From the NCBI GenBank assembly GCA_002352605.1, contig DEIP01000036.1:52412-71434 (forward strand): 19,023 bases of DNA, given 5' to 3'. Below the pieces are notes generated by a model that was given only the letters and a program-made list of their open reading frames with translations, had not been told where the DNA came from and made no database searches. Within the stretch, counting starts at the first letter, position 1. Every line of letters begins with the position of its first letter. The position numbers were made by a program, and so were the translations under genes. Below are positions 1 to 6,910 of this stretch, piece after piece. Source of the stretch: Desulfobacteraceae bacterium UBA2771. GTDB taxonomy: Bacteria; Desulfobacterota; Desulfobacteria; Desulfobacterales; Desulfosarcinaceae.

Positions 1-89
1 GGGGCGGGGGCGGGGGCGGGGGCTACGGAGACCAGGGTTACCCCCAGCAACCCTACCAGAATGATAAGGAGGATGATATTCCCTTCTAG
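1..89 (+). CDS. ssb: Single-stranded DNA-binding protein, C-terminal end (partial)
   Basis: Only the last 28 codons are in the window; the gene starts before base 1. The frame beginning at base 3 reads seven glycines, then a short Tyr/Gln/Pro/Gly stretch, then the acidic end NDKEDDIPF and a TAG stop at 87-89. A Gly/Gln-rich disordered linker ending in DDIPF is the signature of bacterial SSB: the tip docks the proteins of replication, recombination and repair onto SSB-coated DNA. The OB-fold domain is not visible, so the call rests on the tail alone, but this tail is very specific. The glycines are encoded by a run of GGGGCG hexamers (1-23), which may slip in replication and vary between strains. 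A hairpin with a T-run follows 35 bp downstream. Confidence 0.88.
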   Translation, partial: GGGGGGGYGDQGYPQQPYQNDKEDDIPF

Positions 90-123
90 GGTTCACCATC
101 GAATAATATTTCTAAATGCTTCA

Positions 124-189
124 GGATGATAACGATTAAACGCGTCATTACCCATAGACTTCGATGCGGTTATCATCCCGATGCTTTTT
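124..189 (+). terminator. Probable terminator after ssb, in the convergent gap
   Basis: GGATGATAAC (124-133) pairs perfectly with GTTATCATCC (169-178). Inside it CGCGTC (141-146) pairs with GATGCG (163-168), leaving a bulge at 134-140 and a 16-nt loop. Five T residues follow at 185-189. It sits between the ssb stop and the convergent stop at 197, so it most likely ends ssb transcription. The 6-nt gap before the T-run and the bulge make it less than ideal. Confidence 0.5.
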
Positions 190-196
190 ATTTCAG

Positions 197-2371
197 TTAC
201 CAGAACTTCCAGTCGTTATTTAAATCCAACGATGTGATAAATTGGGAAACCTGATAATATTCTCCGGTCACCTCTTCGTACACATAGAAATATTTATGCC
301 GAAACGATAAACTCAGATGGGCGTTGATTTTGGCCGAGATTGTATTGTTGACCTCGGTTCTGATCTGCCAATGACTGCTCTCCTCGTTCCGAATACCAGT
401 GAAGGCGTCCAGGTCGAACGTGTAGCTAAAATGGGATAGGAAGGGAACCTTGGCTCCCACGATCAATTCGACACCGTAAATGGCGGCGTTGGTGGGGTCC
501 TGGACCTCTTTTTCAAAACCGAAACCAAGTTTTCCGTTGATATATTGGTACAGTGCGGAAACGCCGATTGTTTCTCTGAGAAGGACCGGGCGCAGCCCGT
601 CCACAGCTTCAACAACCGTATCGCACCGAAATTTGCTATAGGGCCTGATGGCTTCGTTCAAATTATAATCGTATAAAAAGGTGCCTCTTAAAATGTTGTT
701 TAAATAATCATCGTTCTGGCGGCTGTAGAGCATATAGGGCGTAAAAAGGAATCGGTGATATTTATTATAGATGGTAAGATCGATTTCGTTTTCAAGACCC
801 CACTTGTTATAACTATGGTTCGGCTGGCCCGGTGGGATCTCGATATTGTCTCCTCTTTTGACACCGCTGTTGTCTATGAAATTTGATAGATAGGCATCGA
901 TCGTCGTTCTGAAACGCCGATCCAAGTAATCGTAGTCCTTACGCAATACGACACACTCATTTTTAAGATCGTCCTTCAAGAGGTCCGAAACGGTCACCCA
1001 GGTATTGGTATAGGCGATTTTTTTGCGCAGCAGACGACTTATCTTTTGCACGGCCGGCTGCGAGGCCGCCATGCGATATGGCCGGAGACCTACCAACGGG
1101 TAACCCTGGATGCTGATCTTCTCAGTATCCAAGCCCGTAATCACGAGCCCCTCTTCTTCTGCTTGCACCTTGCGCAACTCATCACCAGTCAACGAAAAAA
1201 GAAAAATATGGTAGTCCCGGTTGACCATGCTTAAAAAATCCGAGCGCTTTATCTCCCGGTTGACCGATAGGGGGTGGATGGTACCCTCTTCGACCACGGC
1301 CAACTCACAATCGAATCGGTCACGCAAGAGTTGTGTAAAACGAAAATCATCCACCCCGGTTTCAGCGGCTTTAAGGCTTGCAAACAGTTGGACCTCATCC
1401 TCCAGAAATTTTTCTTTCCAGAGGGCAAGACGATTTTTAAATTCGTGATAGAAAACATCGTAATTGGGGATTGGGTCCGCTTTTTTGGGGGACAGGGCTT
1501 GTAATTTTATGCCATCATCAAGGATAAGTTCGAGGCGATAATAGTCGACGTGGTCACCCATCATCACAATGGATCTGCCGTCGGCCAGATCCACCCGGGA
1601 GACCTTGCCACCAAAAAAACGGCCTGTATAATCACCCCCGCAGAGCGCCATCCCGATATCCGGGAACCTCGCCAGAATAGCGGCGGTATCCTTGAGCCTC
1701 AGACCGGATAGCAAAATGGTGTGCTCGATGCCGGATTCACGAATCTCGTTCAAATAAGGTCCAAGGGTTTCTTCCTCTTCAACCAGATTGTAACCATAAA
1801 GGTCCTTTTCGGCGATATCGAATCGGACCTTTTTTGAGGATATACCTATAATTGCAATGCGTGTGCCCCCCTTGTCGACTTCAAACCAGGGGGTGAATAT
1901 CGATTTCTCCCCTTGTACGATATTAGATGATAATAACCGCACCGCTTTACTTTTCTGCAGAAACTCGAGATTTTTTGTACCGATCTGAATGTCTTTGGAA
2001 GAAACAAGAACCCCTGCACACGAAAAAAATTCAAGAAAATCCATCATGATGGAACCTGAACTGTACTTGGACAGAATTCCAGGGTAAAAAGCGTTACCCA
2101 TATCAAGGTAGAGATCAATACCATTCTTGCGTTCGGAAACAATATTTTGTGCCAGCAGCAGCAGGGGGTCGTTCGACTCCTGCCCTTTGGTGTCCAGGGA
2201 AAATTTTCCCTGAAGGTTTGAGGTTAACAATAACGAAAGATGTGTATCGGCCATGGCAGACGTTGAGAGCATTAAAAACATCGGAAAAAGTGCCCAGACC
2301 CATTGGAAGCAAACCTTACGAATAATCAAAATCAGCATGTTGGTCATCAATGTGACACCAGGCATCGTCAA
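197..2371 (-). CDS. 5'-nucleotidase-fold pseudoenzyme with C-terminal beta-barrel-like domain
   Basis: This is a protein of up to 724 residues. A basic and hydrophobic N-terminus ending STSAMA (about residues 12-41) looks like a signal peptide, so export is likely. Residues about 45-260 follow the metallophosphatase half of 5'-nucleotidases (UshA/CD73-like). Residues about 325-450 resemble their C-terminal substrate domain (LFSLTGDELRKV near the end). The metal-binding motifs are all altered: TNDLHG reads TSNLQG (50-55), DAGD reads DMGN (90-93), GNHE reads SSKD (124-127) and GGHTH reads GGDYT (245-249). I infer a catalytically dead, perhaps binding, protein. Residues about 530-724 alternate polar and aromatic residues like outer-membrane strands and end in WKFW, which fits a barrel closing signal. 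The track start is TTG at 2371; ATG codons at 2365, 2347 or 2338 are equally possible because no strong ribosome site is seen. It lies 4 bp after the lipoprotein gene, so the two are probably co-translated. Confidence 0.7.
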   Translation of the reverse strand: MTMPGVTLMTNMLILIIRKVCFQWVWALFPMFLMLSTSAMADTHLSLLLTSNLQGKFSLDTKGQESNDPLLLLAQNIVSERKNGIDLYLDMGNAFYPGILSKYSSGSIMMDFLEFFSCAGVLVSSKDIQIGTKNLEFLQKSKAVRLLSSNIVQGEKSIFTPWFEVDKGGTRIAIIGISSKKVRFDIAEKDLYGYNLVEEEETLGPYLNEIRESGIEHTILLSGLRLKDTAAILARFPDIGMALCGGDYTGRFFGGKVSRVDLADGRSIVMMGDHVDYYRLELILDDGIKLQALSPKKADPIPNYDVFYHEFKNRLALWKEKFLEDEVQLFASLKAAETGVDDFRFTQLLRDRFDCELAVVEEGTIHPLSVNREIKRSDFLSMVNRDYHIFLFSLTGDELRKVQAEEEGLVITGLDTEKISIQGYPLVGLRPYRMAASQPAVQKISRLLRKKIAYTNTWVTVSDLLKDDLKNECVVLRKDYDYLDRRFRTTIDAYLSNFIDNSGVKRGDNIEIPPGQPNHSYNKWGLENEIDLTIYNKYHRFLFTPYMLYSRQNDDYLNNILRGTFLYDYNLNEAIRPYSKFRCDTVVEAVDGLRPVLLRETIGVSALYQYINGKLGFGFEKEVQDPTNAAIYGVELIVGAKVPFLSHFSYTFDLDAFTGIRNEESSHWQIRTEVNNTISAKINAHLSLSFRHKYFYVYEEVTGEYYQVSQFITSLDLNNDWKFW

Positions 2372-2375
2372 CCGA

Positions 2376-3131
2376 TCAATTTCTCAATTCGTTTTGACTC
2401 TGGTCAACTGATAGCTTTTGGAAGAATTCATTCAAATTTTTGATCAGATCGGCGTTGGCGGCTTTGACCGATGCAAGTTCGTCCAATGACTTATCCCATG
2501 CTTTTTTTAGCGCTTCGACCAAGGCGTTTGCCTCATCGAGTTTTGTTGAGAACTCACGGTTGGCTGCTTTAAGCGATGATAATTTCAACGCTTTGCTTTT
2601 TAAAGTTTTCCCCAAATCCTCAATCTGGTGGGACAACATGGATTCTTTTTTGGCATTTTTCTGAATAATTTGTTCACATTGCCGCATAAATTCATCGTTT
2701 TGTTTTAGCATTTTTTCATTGAGCGTCGCCATATCTTCGGTGCGGTCTTTTTCTATGGTTTGGATTAATTCTTGAAGGTTGGCAACCTGTTCTTCACCGG
2801 CAGCCACATCTTTGGCGTACTTTTCGTTTAGGGCAGCCACATCTTTGGCGTACTTTTCGTTTATGGCGGCCAGGTCTAAGACCAGTTCCTTGTTATGGGT
2901 CTCCAGATGCTGAACCTTTGTTCTCTGCTGATGGTTTTCTTTTTTGAGGATATCGTTCTCTCTCTCGATAAGCGGAAGGCGTCTTTTCATCATGCTGTGT
3001 TCGGCAAAAAGGTGGCTGTTGGTAAAGGGCGCATCTTGTTTAACCGGAGTCGCACAGGAAATGCAGAATACCAGAAAAATTAACATTGAAATGTTAATCG
3101 CGTATAAGCCCAGATTGCTTCTACAAAACAT
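2376..3131 (-). CDS. Coiled-coil lipoprotein, function unknown
   Basis: The 251-residue product has a hydrophobic N-terminal helix followed by a lipobox-like CISC, making Cys26 the likely lipidated residue (SCATP follows). The rest, from about residue 40 to 240, is almost entirely charged, heptad-like helix rich in Lys, Glu, Leu and Ala, so a long periplasmic coiled coil anchored to a membrane is expected. An 11-residue unit, NEKYAKDVAAL, occurs twice in tandem near the middle. The ATG at 3131 is supported by GGAG eight bases upstream (complement of 3140-3143). It is the first gene of a two-gene unit with the nucleotidase-fold protein, and may act as its partner or spacer; this is inference. 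Similar helical lipoproteins have many roles, so I give no function. Confidence 0.75.
   Translation of the reverse strand: MFCRSNLGLYAINISMLIFLVFCISCATPVKQDAPFTNSHLFAEHSMMKRRLPLIERENDILKKENHQQRTKVQHLETHNKELVLDLAAINEKYAKDVAALNEKYAKDVAAGEEQVANLQELIQTIEKDRTEDMATLNEKMLKQNDEFMRQCEQIIQKNAKKESMLSHQIEDLGKTLKSKALKLSSLKAANREFSTKLDEANALVEALKKAWDKSLDELASVKAANADLIKNLNEFFQKLSVDQSQNELRN
2801..2866 (-). repeat. Tandem 33-bp in-frame repeat in lipoprotein gene
   Basis: Two adjacent 33-bp copies (2801-2833 and 2834-2866) differ at only one base, 2831 against 2864. They encode the duplicated NEKYAKDVAA segment of the coiled coil. Near identity at DNA level indicates a recent duplication. Confidence 0.95.
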
Positions 3132-3550
3132 CGAAGGTACTCCATAAAAGAAAAATAACTATAAAATAATCAATTACGTTCACGGCGCAAACCGGAAACG
3201 GCCAGCTGTAACGGCATGATTGTCGAGACACAAGCGCTATCTCCATATATGCGTCTCGGCCGCATGTAAATTCCTATTTTCATATATATCGTCCGTTCAG
3301 CACGTTTTATAAAGCCGGTTCGACTATTTTATTGATCATTTATGGGACGGAATCGCTTTCGGGGGGAGCGCCCAATGCATTCAAGTAGGCAAGTTTTAAA
3401 TATCTAAAACCCGGACGGGGAGTCGAAAACAGGCTTAGGGGAAAACGAAATCCGGTCCATCCAAGGCGGACTGTTATTTTTTCGCGAACCCTTAATTGTT
3501 GTTTCGAAAAGAGGCTGTTTCATTGGGCAAAATGGCATCAAGCCACCCTA
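3132..3550. other. Intergenic region upstream of lipoprotein gene
   Basis: This 419-bp AT-rich stretch separates the glycosyltransferase stop from the lipoprotein start on the same strand, so it should hold the promoter of the lipoprotein operon. On the minus strand TATAGT (complement of about 3157-3162) could be a -10 element, but no good -35 stands at the right distance. I see no credible protein gene, RNA gene or repeat in it other than the stop-codon hairpin at its left edge. Confidence 0.5.
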
Positions 3551-3564
3551 TCAACGATAGGGTG
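3544..3564 (-). other. Perfect hairpin containing the glycosyltransferase stop codon
   Basis: CACCCTAT (3544-3551) pairs perfectly with ATAGGGTG (3557-3564) around the five-base loop 3552-3556. The minus-strand TGA stop (3553-3551) lies across loop and stem. No T-run follows on the minus strand, so a normal intrinsic terminator is not supported. It may protect the mRNA 3' end or help release. Confidence 0.55.
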
Positions 3565-4957
3565 TCGGCATGAGGGAAGACGCTCGATCCGTGGATGGGG
3601 CCCATATCGTCGTGGGCGATTCGAGATTCCGGGTCATCCATCCGTTTTTATGGGGTGTAATGAGTGCATAAAGGCTGATCCATGTTAGGCAAGTCATCCA
3701 GAAAAAGCTGTAGGGTAACGCCCAGATCGCATGTTCGCTTTTATAACGGATAAAATAAAAAATACCCGGGGCGCATGACGCAATTGCGGCGGCAAGCACG
3801 ATTTTGGGTCCAACCACCAGCGGCATATAGAACAGCAGTGCTACTCCTAAAAGGCGCATTACCTGCCCAAGGGTCATGTTCATCCAGCCAAGAAGAACGT
3901 TGATTCGCAGTCCGATCGCACCACCTTGACGAAACCTGCCAAAGACGAACCGGCTGATCACAAGGGTCTCGCGGACATTGCTTCTGGCCCATCGCAAAAA
4001 CATTTTCCAGAGCTTTGAAGTGGTTAGCGGGGAGGTGGTATGCACGACCGCTTTCCGCTGATACAGGACGTGATAGCCGCTTCGGAGAATCAGATTGGTC
4101 ATGGCCCTGTCTTCGCCGATATTGGCAGCCCGGCCGCAGAATTTTTGATCTACCCATTCATAAAGAACTTTCTGAACAACATCACGGCGGTAAGCGGAAA
4201 GCGCCCCCGGGGTGCACATCACCGAGTTGATGACACTCTGGCCGGCCCGCAGAAAATCAAAACTGTAGGCAAAGGCCACTTCCAGCATTTTCGGAATGAC
4301 CCCCTCCAGGCGGTTCAGGATGCGGACATGGCCGGCCACTGCTCCCACGCGAGCGTCACGGACAAAGGGACTCACAAGGTGGCGAAGGGTCTGGGGGTCC
4401 ACGTTGGAGTCACTGTCAATGGTCACGAACACATCCCCTTTCCCGTGCTCGAAGCCCCGGTACAGGGCATGCCGTTTGCCTCGATTGGCTGGCTGCCTGA
4501 AAAGCTGAACACGACCGGGAAATGCCATCTCCGCCTTTTTTAGCCAATGCCAGGTGTCATCTTCACTGCCGTCGTCAATACCGATAATGGACATCTTTTC
4601 GGCCGGATAATCGCTTAAAACGATACTTTGAATGGTATCGAAAGCCTGGCGTCCTTCATTGTAAGCCGGAACAATGACCGAACAGGTCGGCAACGCCCGG
4701 TTATCGCAGGGCGCCACGGACTTATATTTGAGGCAAAGCACGATGCGCCAGATAAAAATCGCCAGGTGAACGGCAAAAAAGGTCTGGGAGAAGACAAGAA
4801 GCATCTTGCCAAAAGGGATGTTCTCCATGGTCGTCCAAGTGGATTGAATTCCAGTGGATATGGCCCAAAAGACCGCAATAAATAGAATCAATACATAGGA
4901 AACGAATGCCGTTATGGTGCGAGTCTTATTCACAGCGCTATCCTTTATTTTTCTCAT
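3551..4957 (-). CDS. Membrane family 2 glycosyltransferase (NodC/hyaluronan synthase/PgaC type)
   Basis: The product (468 residues from ATG 4957) is a processive polysaccharide synthase by architecture. It has two N-terminal membrane helices (about 17-37 and 50-73), a cytoplasmic GT2 domain, and three or four C-terminal helices (about 352-433). The GT2 motifs are SVIVPAYNE (93-101), DDG (128-130), DSD (181-183) and GED (281-283). The usual QxxRW product-binding motif reads MFLRW (319-323), so its Gln is replaced by Met. These enzymes polymerise a nucleotide-sugar donor, often UDP-GlcNAc, and move the chain across the inner membrane. The sugar and polymer cannot be told from sequence. An upstream TTG at 4996 also keeps the frame, but it falls in a sigma-54-like -12 element, so ATG 4957 is preferred, though it lacks a clear ribosome site. 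No export or modification genes lie beside it, so it stands alone. Confidence 0.85.
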   Translation of the reverse strand: MRKIKDSAVNKTRTITAFVSYVLILFIAVFWAISTGIQSTWTTMENIPFGKMLLVFSQTFFAVHLAIFIWRIVLCLKYKSVAPCDNRALPTCSVIVPAYNEGRQAFDTIQSIVLSDYPAEKMSIIGIDDGSEDDTWHWLKKAEMAFPGRVQLFRQPANRGKRHALYRGFEHGKGDVFVTIDSDSNVDPQTLRHLVSPFVRDARVGAVAGHVRILNRLEGVIPKMLEVAFAYSFDFLRAGQSVINSVMCTPGALSAYRRDVVQKVLYEWVDQKFCGRAANIGEDRAMTNLILRSGYHVLYQRKAVVHTTSPLTTSKLWKMFLRWARSNVRETLVISRFVFGRFRQGGAIGLRINVLLGWMNMTLGQVMRLLGVALLFYMPLVVGPKIVLAAAIASCAPGIFYFIRYKSEHAIWALPYSFFWMTCLTWISLYALITPHKNGWMTRNLESPTTIWAPSTDRASSLMPTPYR

Positions 4958-4995
4958 TGTGACGAGGTTGTCAATGAGCAAACATGATAGACACA

Positions 4996-5011
4996 AGCAT
5001 GAGGTGTGCCA
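4996..5011 (-). promoter_or_regulatory. Sigma-54-type promoter for the glycosyltransferase
   Basis: The minus strand reads TGGCACACCTCATGCT. This keeps the GG and GC dinucleotides at exactly the canonical 10-base spacing and matches TGGCAC fully; the -12 half is ATGCT instead of TTGCW. Transcription would begin near 4985, giving a leader of about 28 nt before ATG 4957. An enhancer-binding activator would be required; none is encoded in the window. Confidence 0.5.
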
Positions 5012-5052
5012 GAATATACCTAACTGAATTAATAGGATTAATATATATTCTG
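5010..5052. promoter_or_regulatory. Inverted repeat overlapping the sigma-54-like promoter
   Basis: CAGAATATA (5010-5018) and TATATTCTG (5044-5052) are perfect 9-bp inverted arms 25 bp apart. The left arm overlaps the -24 element of the glycosyltransferase promoter. It could be an operator or activator site, or a leader hairpin if transcription starts further upstream. Confidence 0.45.
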
Positions 5053-5115
5053 TCAGCCCGACATGGAAACACGGCGCGCAGTATTATTACCCACGATTAC
5101 GGATCTTGCACACGC

Positions 5116-5155
5116 AAAAAAACGTCCATGGTTTTTGGAGTGAGGAAGGCCGTTT
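5116..5155 (-). terminator. Weak terminator after the histidine kinase gene
   Basis: On the minus strand AAACGGCC (5155-5148) pairs with GGACGTTT (5127-5120), with one mismatch and a 20-nt loop. The pairing runs into a seven-T stretch (complement of 5116-5122). It starts 10 bp after the kinase stop, where a terminator would be expected, but the stem is weak. Confidence 0.4.
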
Positions 5156-5164
5156 GTGGATGGT

Positions 5165-6118
5165 CTATTCCAGGGCCGGCAAAATCAGGGTAAAAGTCGA
5201 GCCTTTGCCCCGTCCCGGGCTTTCGGCCAGCACCTTTCCCTTGTGGAGACGGGCGATATTTTGCACCAGGTGCAAGCCAAGACCGCTTCCCTTGGCCGTC
5301 ATGTTGTCCGACCGGCCGATCTGATAAAACTTGCGGAAAATCTTTTTCATCTCTTTTCGGTCGAAGCCGATACCGTTGTCCCTGATCCGGACGTGTGTCT
5401 TGCGGCGCATCGGTTCGATGAAGATGTCCACTTGCGGTACTTCAGCAATATTGTATTTAATGGCATTGGTCAGAATGTTCATCAGCAGCATTTCAAACAG
5501 ATACCGGTTGATACGCTGGTAAAGGATGGTGCTTTCCGGGCTGTGGACGGCAATCCGGCAGTCTTTGAACAGGTGGGCGTTTTCTTCCAGGAACTGGTTC
5601 ACCATCTTGGCCATATCACAGACAACGAACCCGCCCATATAACTCTTGCTTTCCAGTTTGGCCAGGTTCAGCATGCGGTTTATGTTTCCGGTCAGGCGGT
5701 TCACATCGGTCAGCATGTACTGGATGTATTTTAGTTGATCATCCCGCGAGAGTTCGTACCTTGAAAAGGTCTGCAGATAAAGCTGAAGGGAAGTCACCGG
5801 TGTTTTGAGTTCATGGGTGAAATTGTTGATGAAGTTGTTCTGCATCCGGTACAGTTGCATGGTTTTCTGGCTGAACACAAAAATGATGAAGATGCCCAAC
5901 AATATATTACCGATCAGTATGCACAAGACAAGGATCACCACCCATGTGTCGGCGGCCAGCACCCGCTCCTGCTCCAGGTTGAACCGTTCCATCGCCGACC
6001 GAAGACCGCTGCTGACTTCGATATACCAGTAAATATAAAGAAAAAGCGAAACCACCAGCGCAGTGACGGAGAAGATAAACACCAATATGGGGTGAAAAAG
6101 CCACTTCACATGCTTCAT
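5165..6118 (-). CDS. Sensor histidine kinase, orphan
   Basis: This 317-residue inner-membrane kinase has two transmembrane helices (about 9-33 and 58-82) around a short periplasmic loop of some 25 residues. A HisKA domain carries the phosphoacceptor His102 in NFTHELKTPVTSL, and a HATPase_c domain carries the N box (N214 and N218 region), G1 DNGIGF (247-252) and G2 KGSGLGL (276-282). All residues needed for autophosphorylation are present. The loop is too small for a classic sensor domain, so the signal may be membrane-borne or come from a partner. No response regulator gene is next to it, so its partner is unknown. The ATG at 6118 has AAAGGAGAG about 10-12 bases upstream. A weak hairpin with a T-run follows its stop, and the downstream glycosyltransferase has its own promoter, so the two are probably not one operon. 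Confidence 0.93.
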   Translation of the reverse strand: MKHVKWLFHPILVFIFSVTALVVSLFLYIYWYIEVSSGLRSAMERFNLEQERVLAADTWVVILVLCILIGNILLGIFIIFVFSQKTMQLYRMQNNFINNFTHELKTPVTSLQLYLQTFSRYELSRDDQLKYIQYMLTDVNRLTGNINRMLNLAKLESKSYMGGFVVCDMAKMVNQFLEENAHLFKDCRIAVHSPESTILYQRINRYLFEMLLMNILTNAIKYNIAEVPQVDIFIEPMRRKTHVRIRDNGIGFDRKEMKKIFRKFYQIGRSDNMTAKGSGLGLHLVQNIARLHKGKVLAESPGRGKGSTFTLILPALE

Positions 6119-6250
6119 GGGGTGCGATCTCTCCTTTGATTAAACGCCATTCACCATCAGCATAAGGGTTAACAACTTTCCCGACGGGTGATACTACCGG
6201 TTTTTTCCCGACATTTCAATGCGGCGGCAACGCCGTCATATAAAATTAAC

Positions 6251-6279
6251 TTGACCGACCGGCCCACCCATATTAAATT
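6251..6279 (+). promoter_or_regulatory. Possible sigma-70 promoter for dodecin
   Basis: TTGACC (6251-6256), 17 bases, then TAAATT (6274-6279). The -35 matches 5 of 6 bases and the -10 matches 4 of 6. It would give a leader of about 195 nt before the dodecin ATG. This leader contains a 7-bp stem, CAGTGGC (6349-6355) with GCCACTG (6375-6381). The remainder of the 362-bp gap between the divergent genes shows nothing else I can name. Confidence 0.4.
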
Positions 6280-6480
6280 ATGATTACTCGTTTCATATTT
6301 CGTTTTTTATTTTCACCGCCTTTTTATCGATATCGACGGCTCCAGTTCCAGTGGCCTGCTTTGCCTCGATGGCTGCCACTGCGATTTGCGATTTCCTGGC
6401 TCCAGCACCAACCGTTGAGATGAACGGGTCGTTTCGGCGGAGTTCCGTTGAATTAACCGGAAACCCAAAAGGGGGAAGTT

Positions 6481-6693
6481 ATGAGCGAAAGTGTCTACAA
6501 AGTCATCGAATTGGTGGGAACCAGCCCCACATCCTGGGAAGAAGCGGCTAAAAATGCCGTGGAAACCGCGTCCAAGTCATTGAAGGATCTGCGAGTGGCG
6601 GAGGTCGGCAAGCTGGATATGAAGGTGGAAGCCGGCAAGGTAACGGCTTTTCGTGCCCGGGTGAATCTCTCTTTCAAGTATGTGACGGACTAA
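6481..6693 (+). CDS. Dodecin, flavin-binding storage protein
   Basis: The 70-residue protein is a full-length dodecin. It begins SVYKVIELVGTSPTSWEEAA, continues with the single amphipathic helix (about 17-35), and ends with the strand NLSFKYVTD, matching the family's beta-alpha-beta-beta fold throughout. Dodecins assemble into hollow dodecamers in the cytoplasm that sequester flavins (FMN, FAD or riboflavin) and damp free-flavin photochemistry. The conserved Trp19 is the expected flavin-stacking residue. A GGGGGAAG ribosome site lies directly before ATG 6481. It is a single-gene unit: transcribed away from the histidine kinase and followed 15 bp later by its own strong hairpin. Confidence 0.95.
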   Translation: MSESVYKVIELVGTSPTSWEEAAKNAVETASKSLKDLRVAEVGKLDMKVEAGKVTAFRARVNLSFKYVTD

Positions 6694-6707
6694 CCGTCGG
6701 TACCCGA

Positions 6708-6750
6708 CCGGCCAAGCTGCCCGCTACCGGGCGGCTTTGCCGGTGATTTA
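6708..6750 (+). terminator. Hairpin terminator after dodecin
   Basis: A 10-bp stem (6714-6723 with 6728-6737, one G-T wobble, CTAC loop) is extended by five more G-C or C-G pairs (6708-6712 with 6739-6743) across one mismatch. The sequence after it is TGATTTA, a weak T-run. The stability and the position 15 bp after the stop support termination or 3'-end protection. Confidence 0.65.
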
Positions 6751-6764
6751 GGATCGTGAACCTT

Positions 6765-6863
6765 ATAAAACCCACGGAGTTGGCGCCGGGTTTTTGTTTG
6801 TGTTCGGGGCGTACCGGCGGTCGCATACGGGTCGTATGTGGCCGCCGACGCAACGCAGGACAC
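6765..6863 (+). repeat. Dispersed structured repeat, copy 1
   Basis: This 99-bp sequence aligns without any gap to 18036-18134, with 21 differences (about 79% identical). An 8-bp stem, 6815-6822 with 6840-6847, encloses a second 5-bp stem, 6824-6828 with 6834-6838. Base pairs 6817/6845 and 6818/6844 are G-C and C-G here but A-T and T-A in the other copy. The start, AAAACCC (6767-6773), can pair with GGGTTTT (6788-6794). It lies between the dodecin terminator and the convergent end of htpG; a T7 run follows at 6891-6897. Strand is arbitrary, because both copies were read on plus. I do not recognise the family. Confidence 0.8.
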
Positions 6864-6910
6864 GGGCAAAAGGACAGGTAAGATTGTGGGTTTTTTTATT
6901 TCCGGGGCCC

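Noticed and set aside
2801..2866. Possible CRISPR-like direct repeats
   Set aside because: There are only two copies, directly adjacent without spacers, and in frame within a coding gene.
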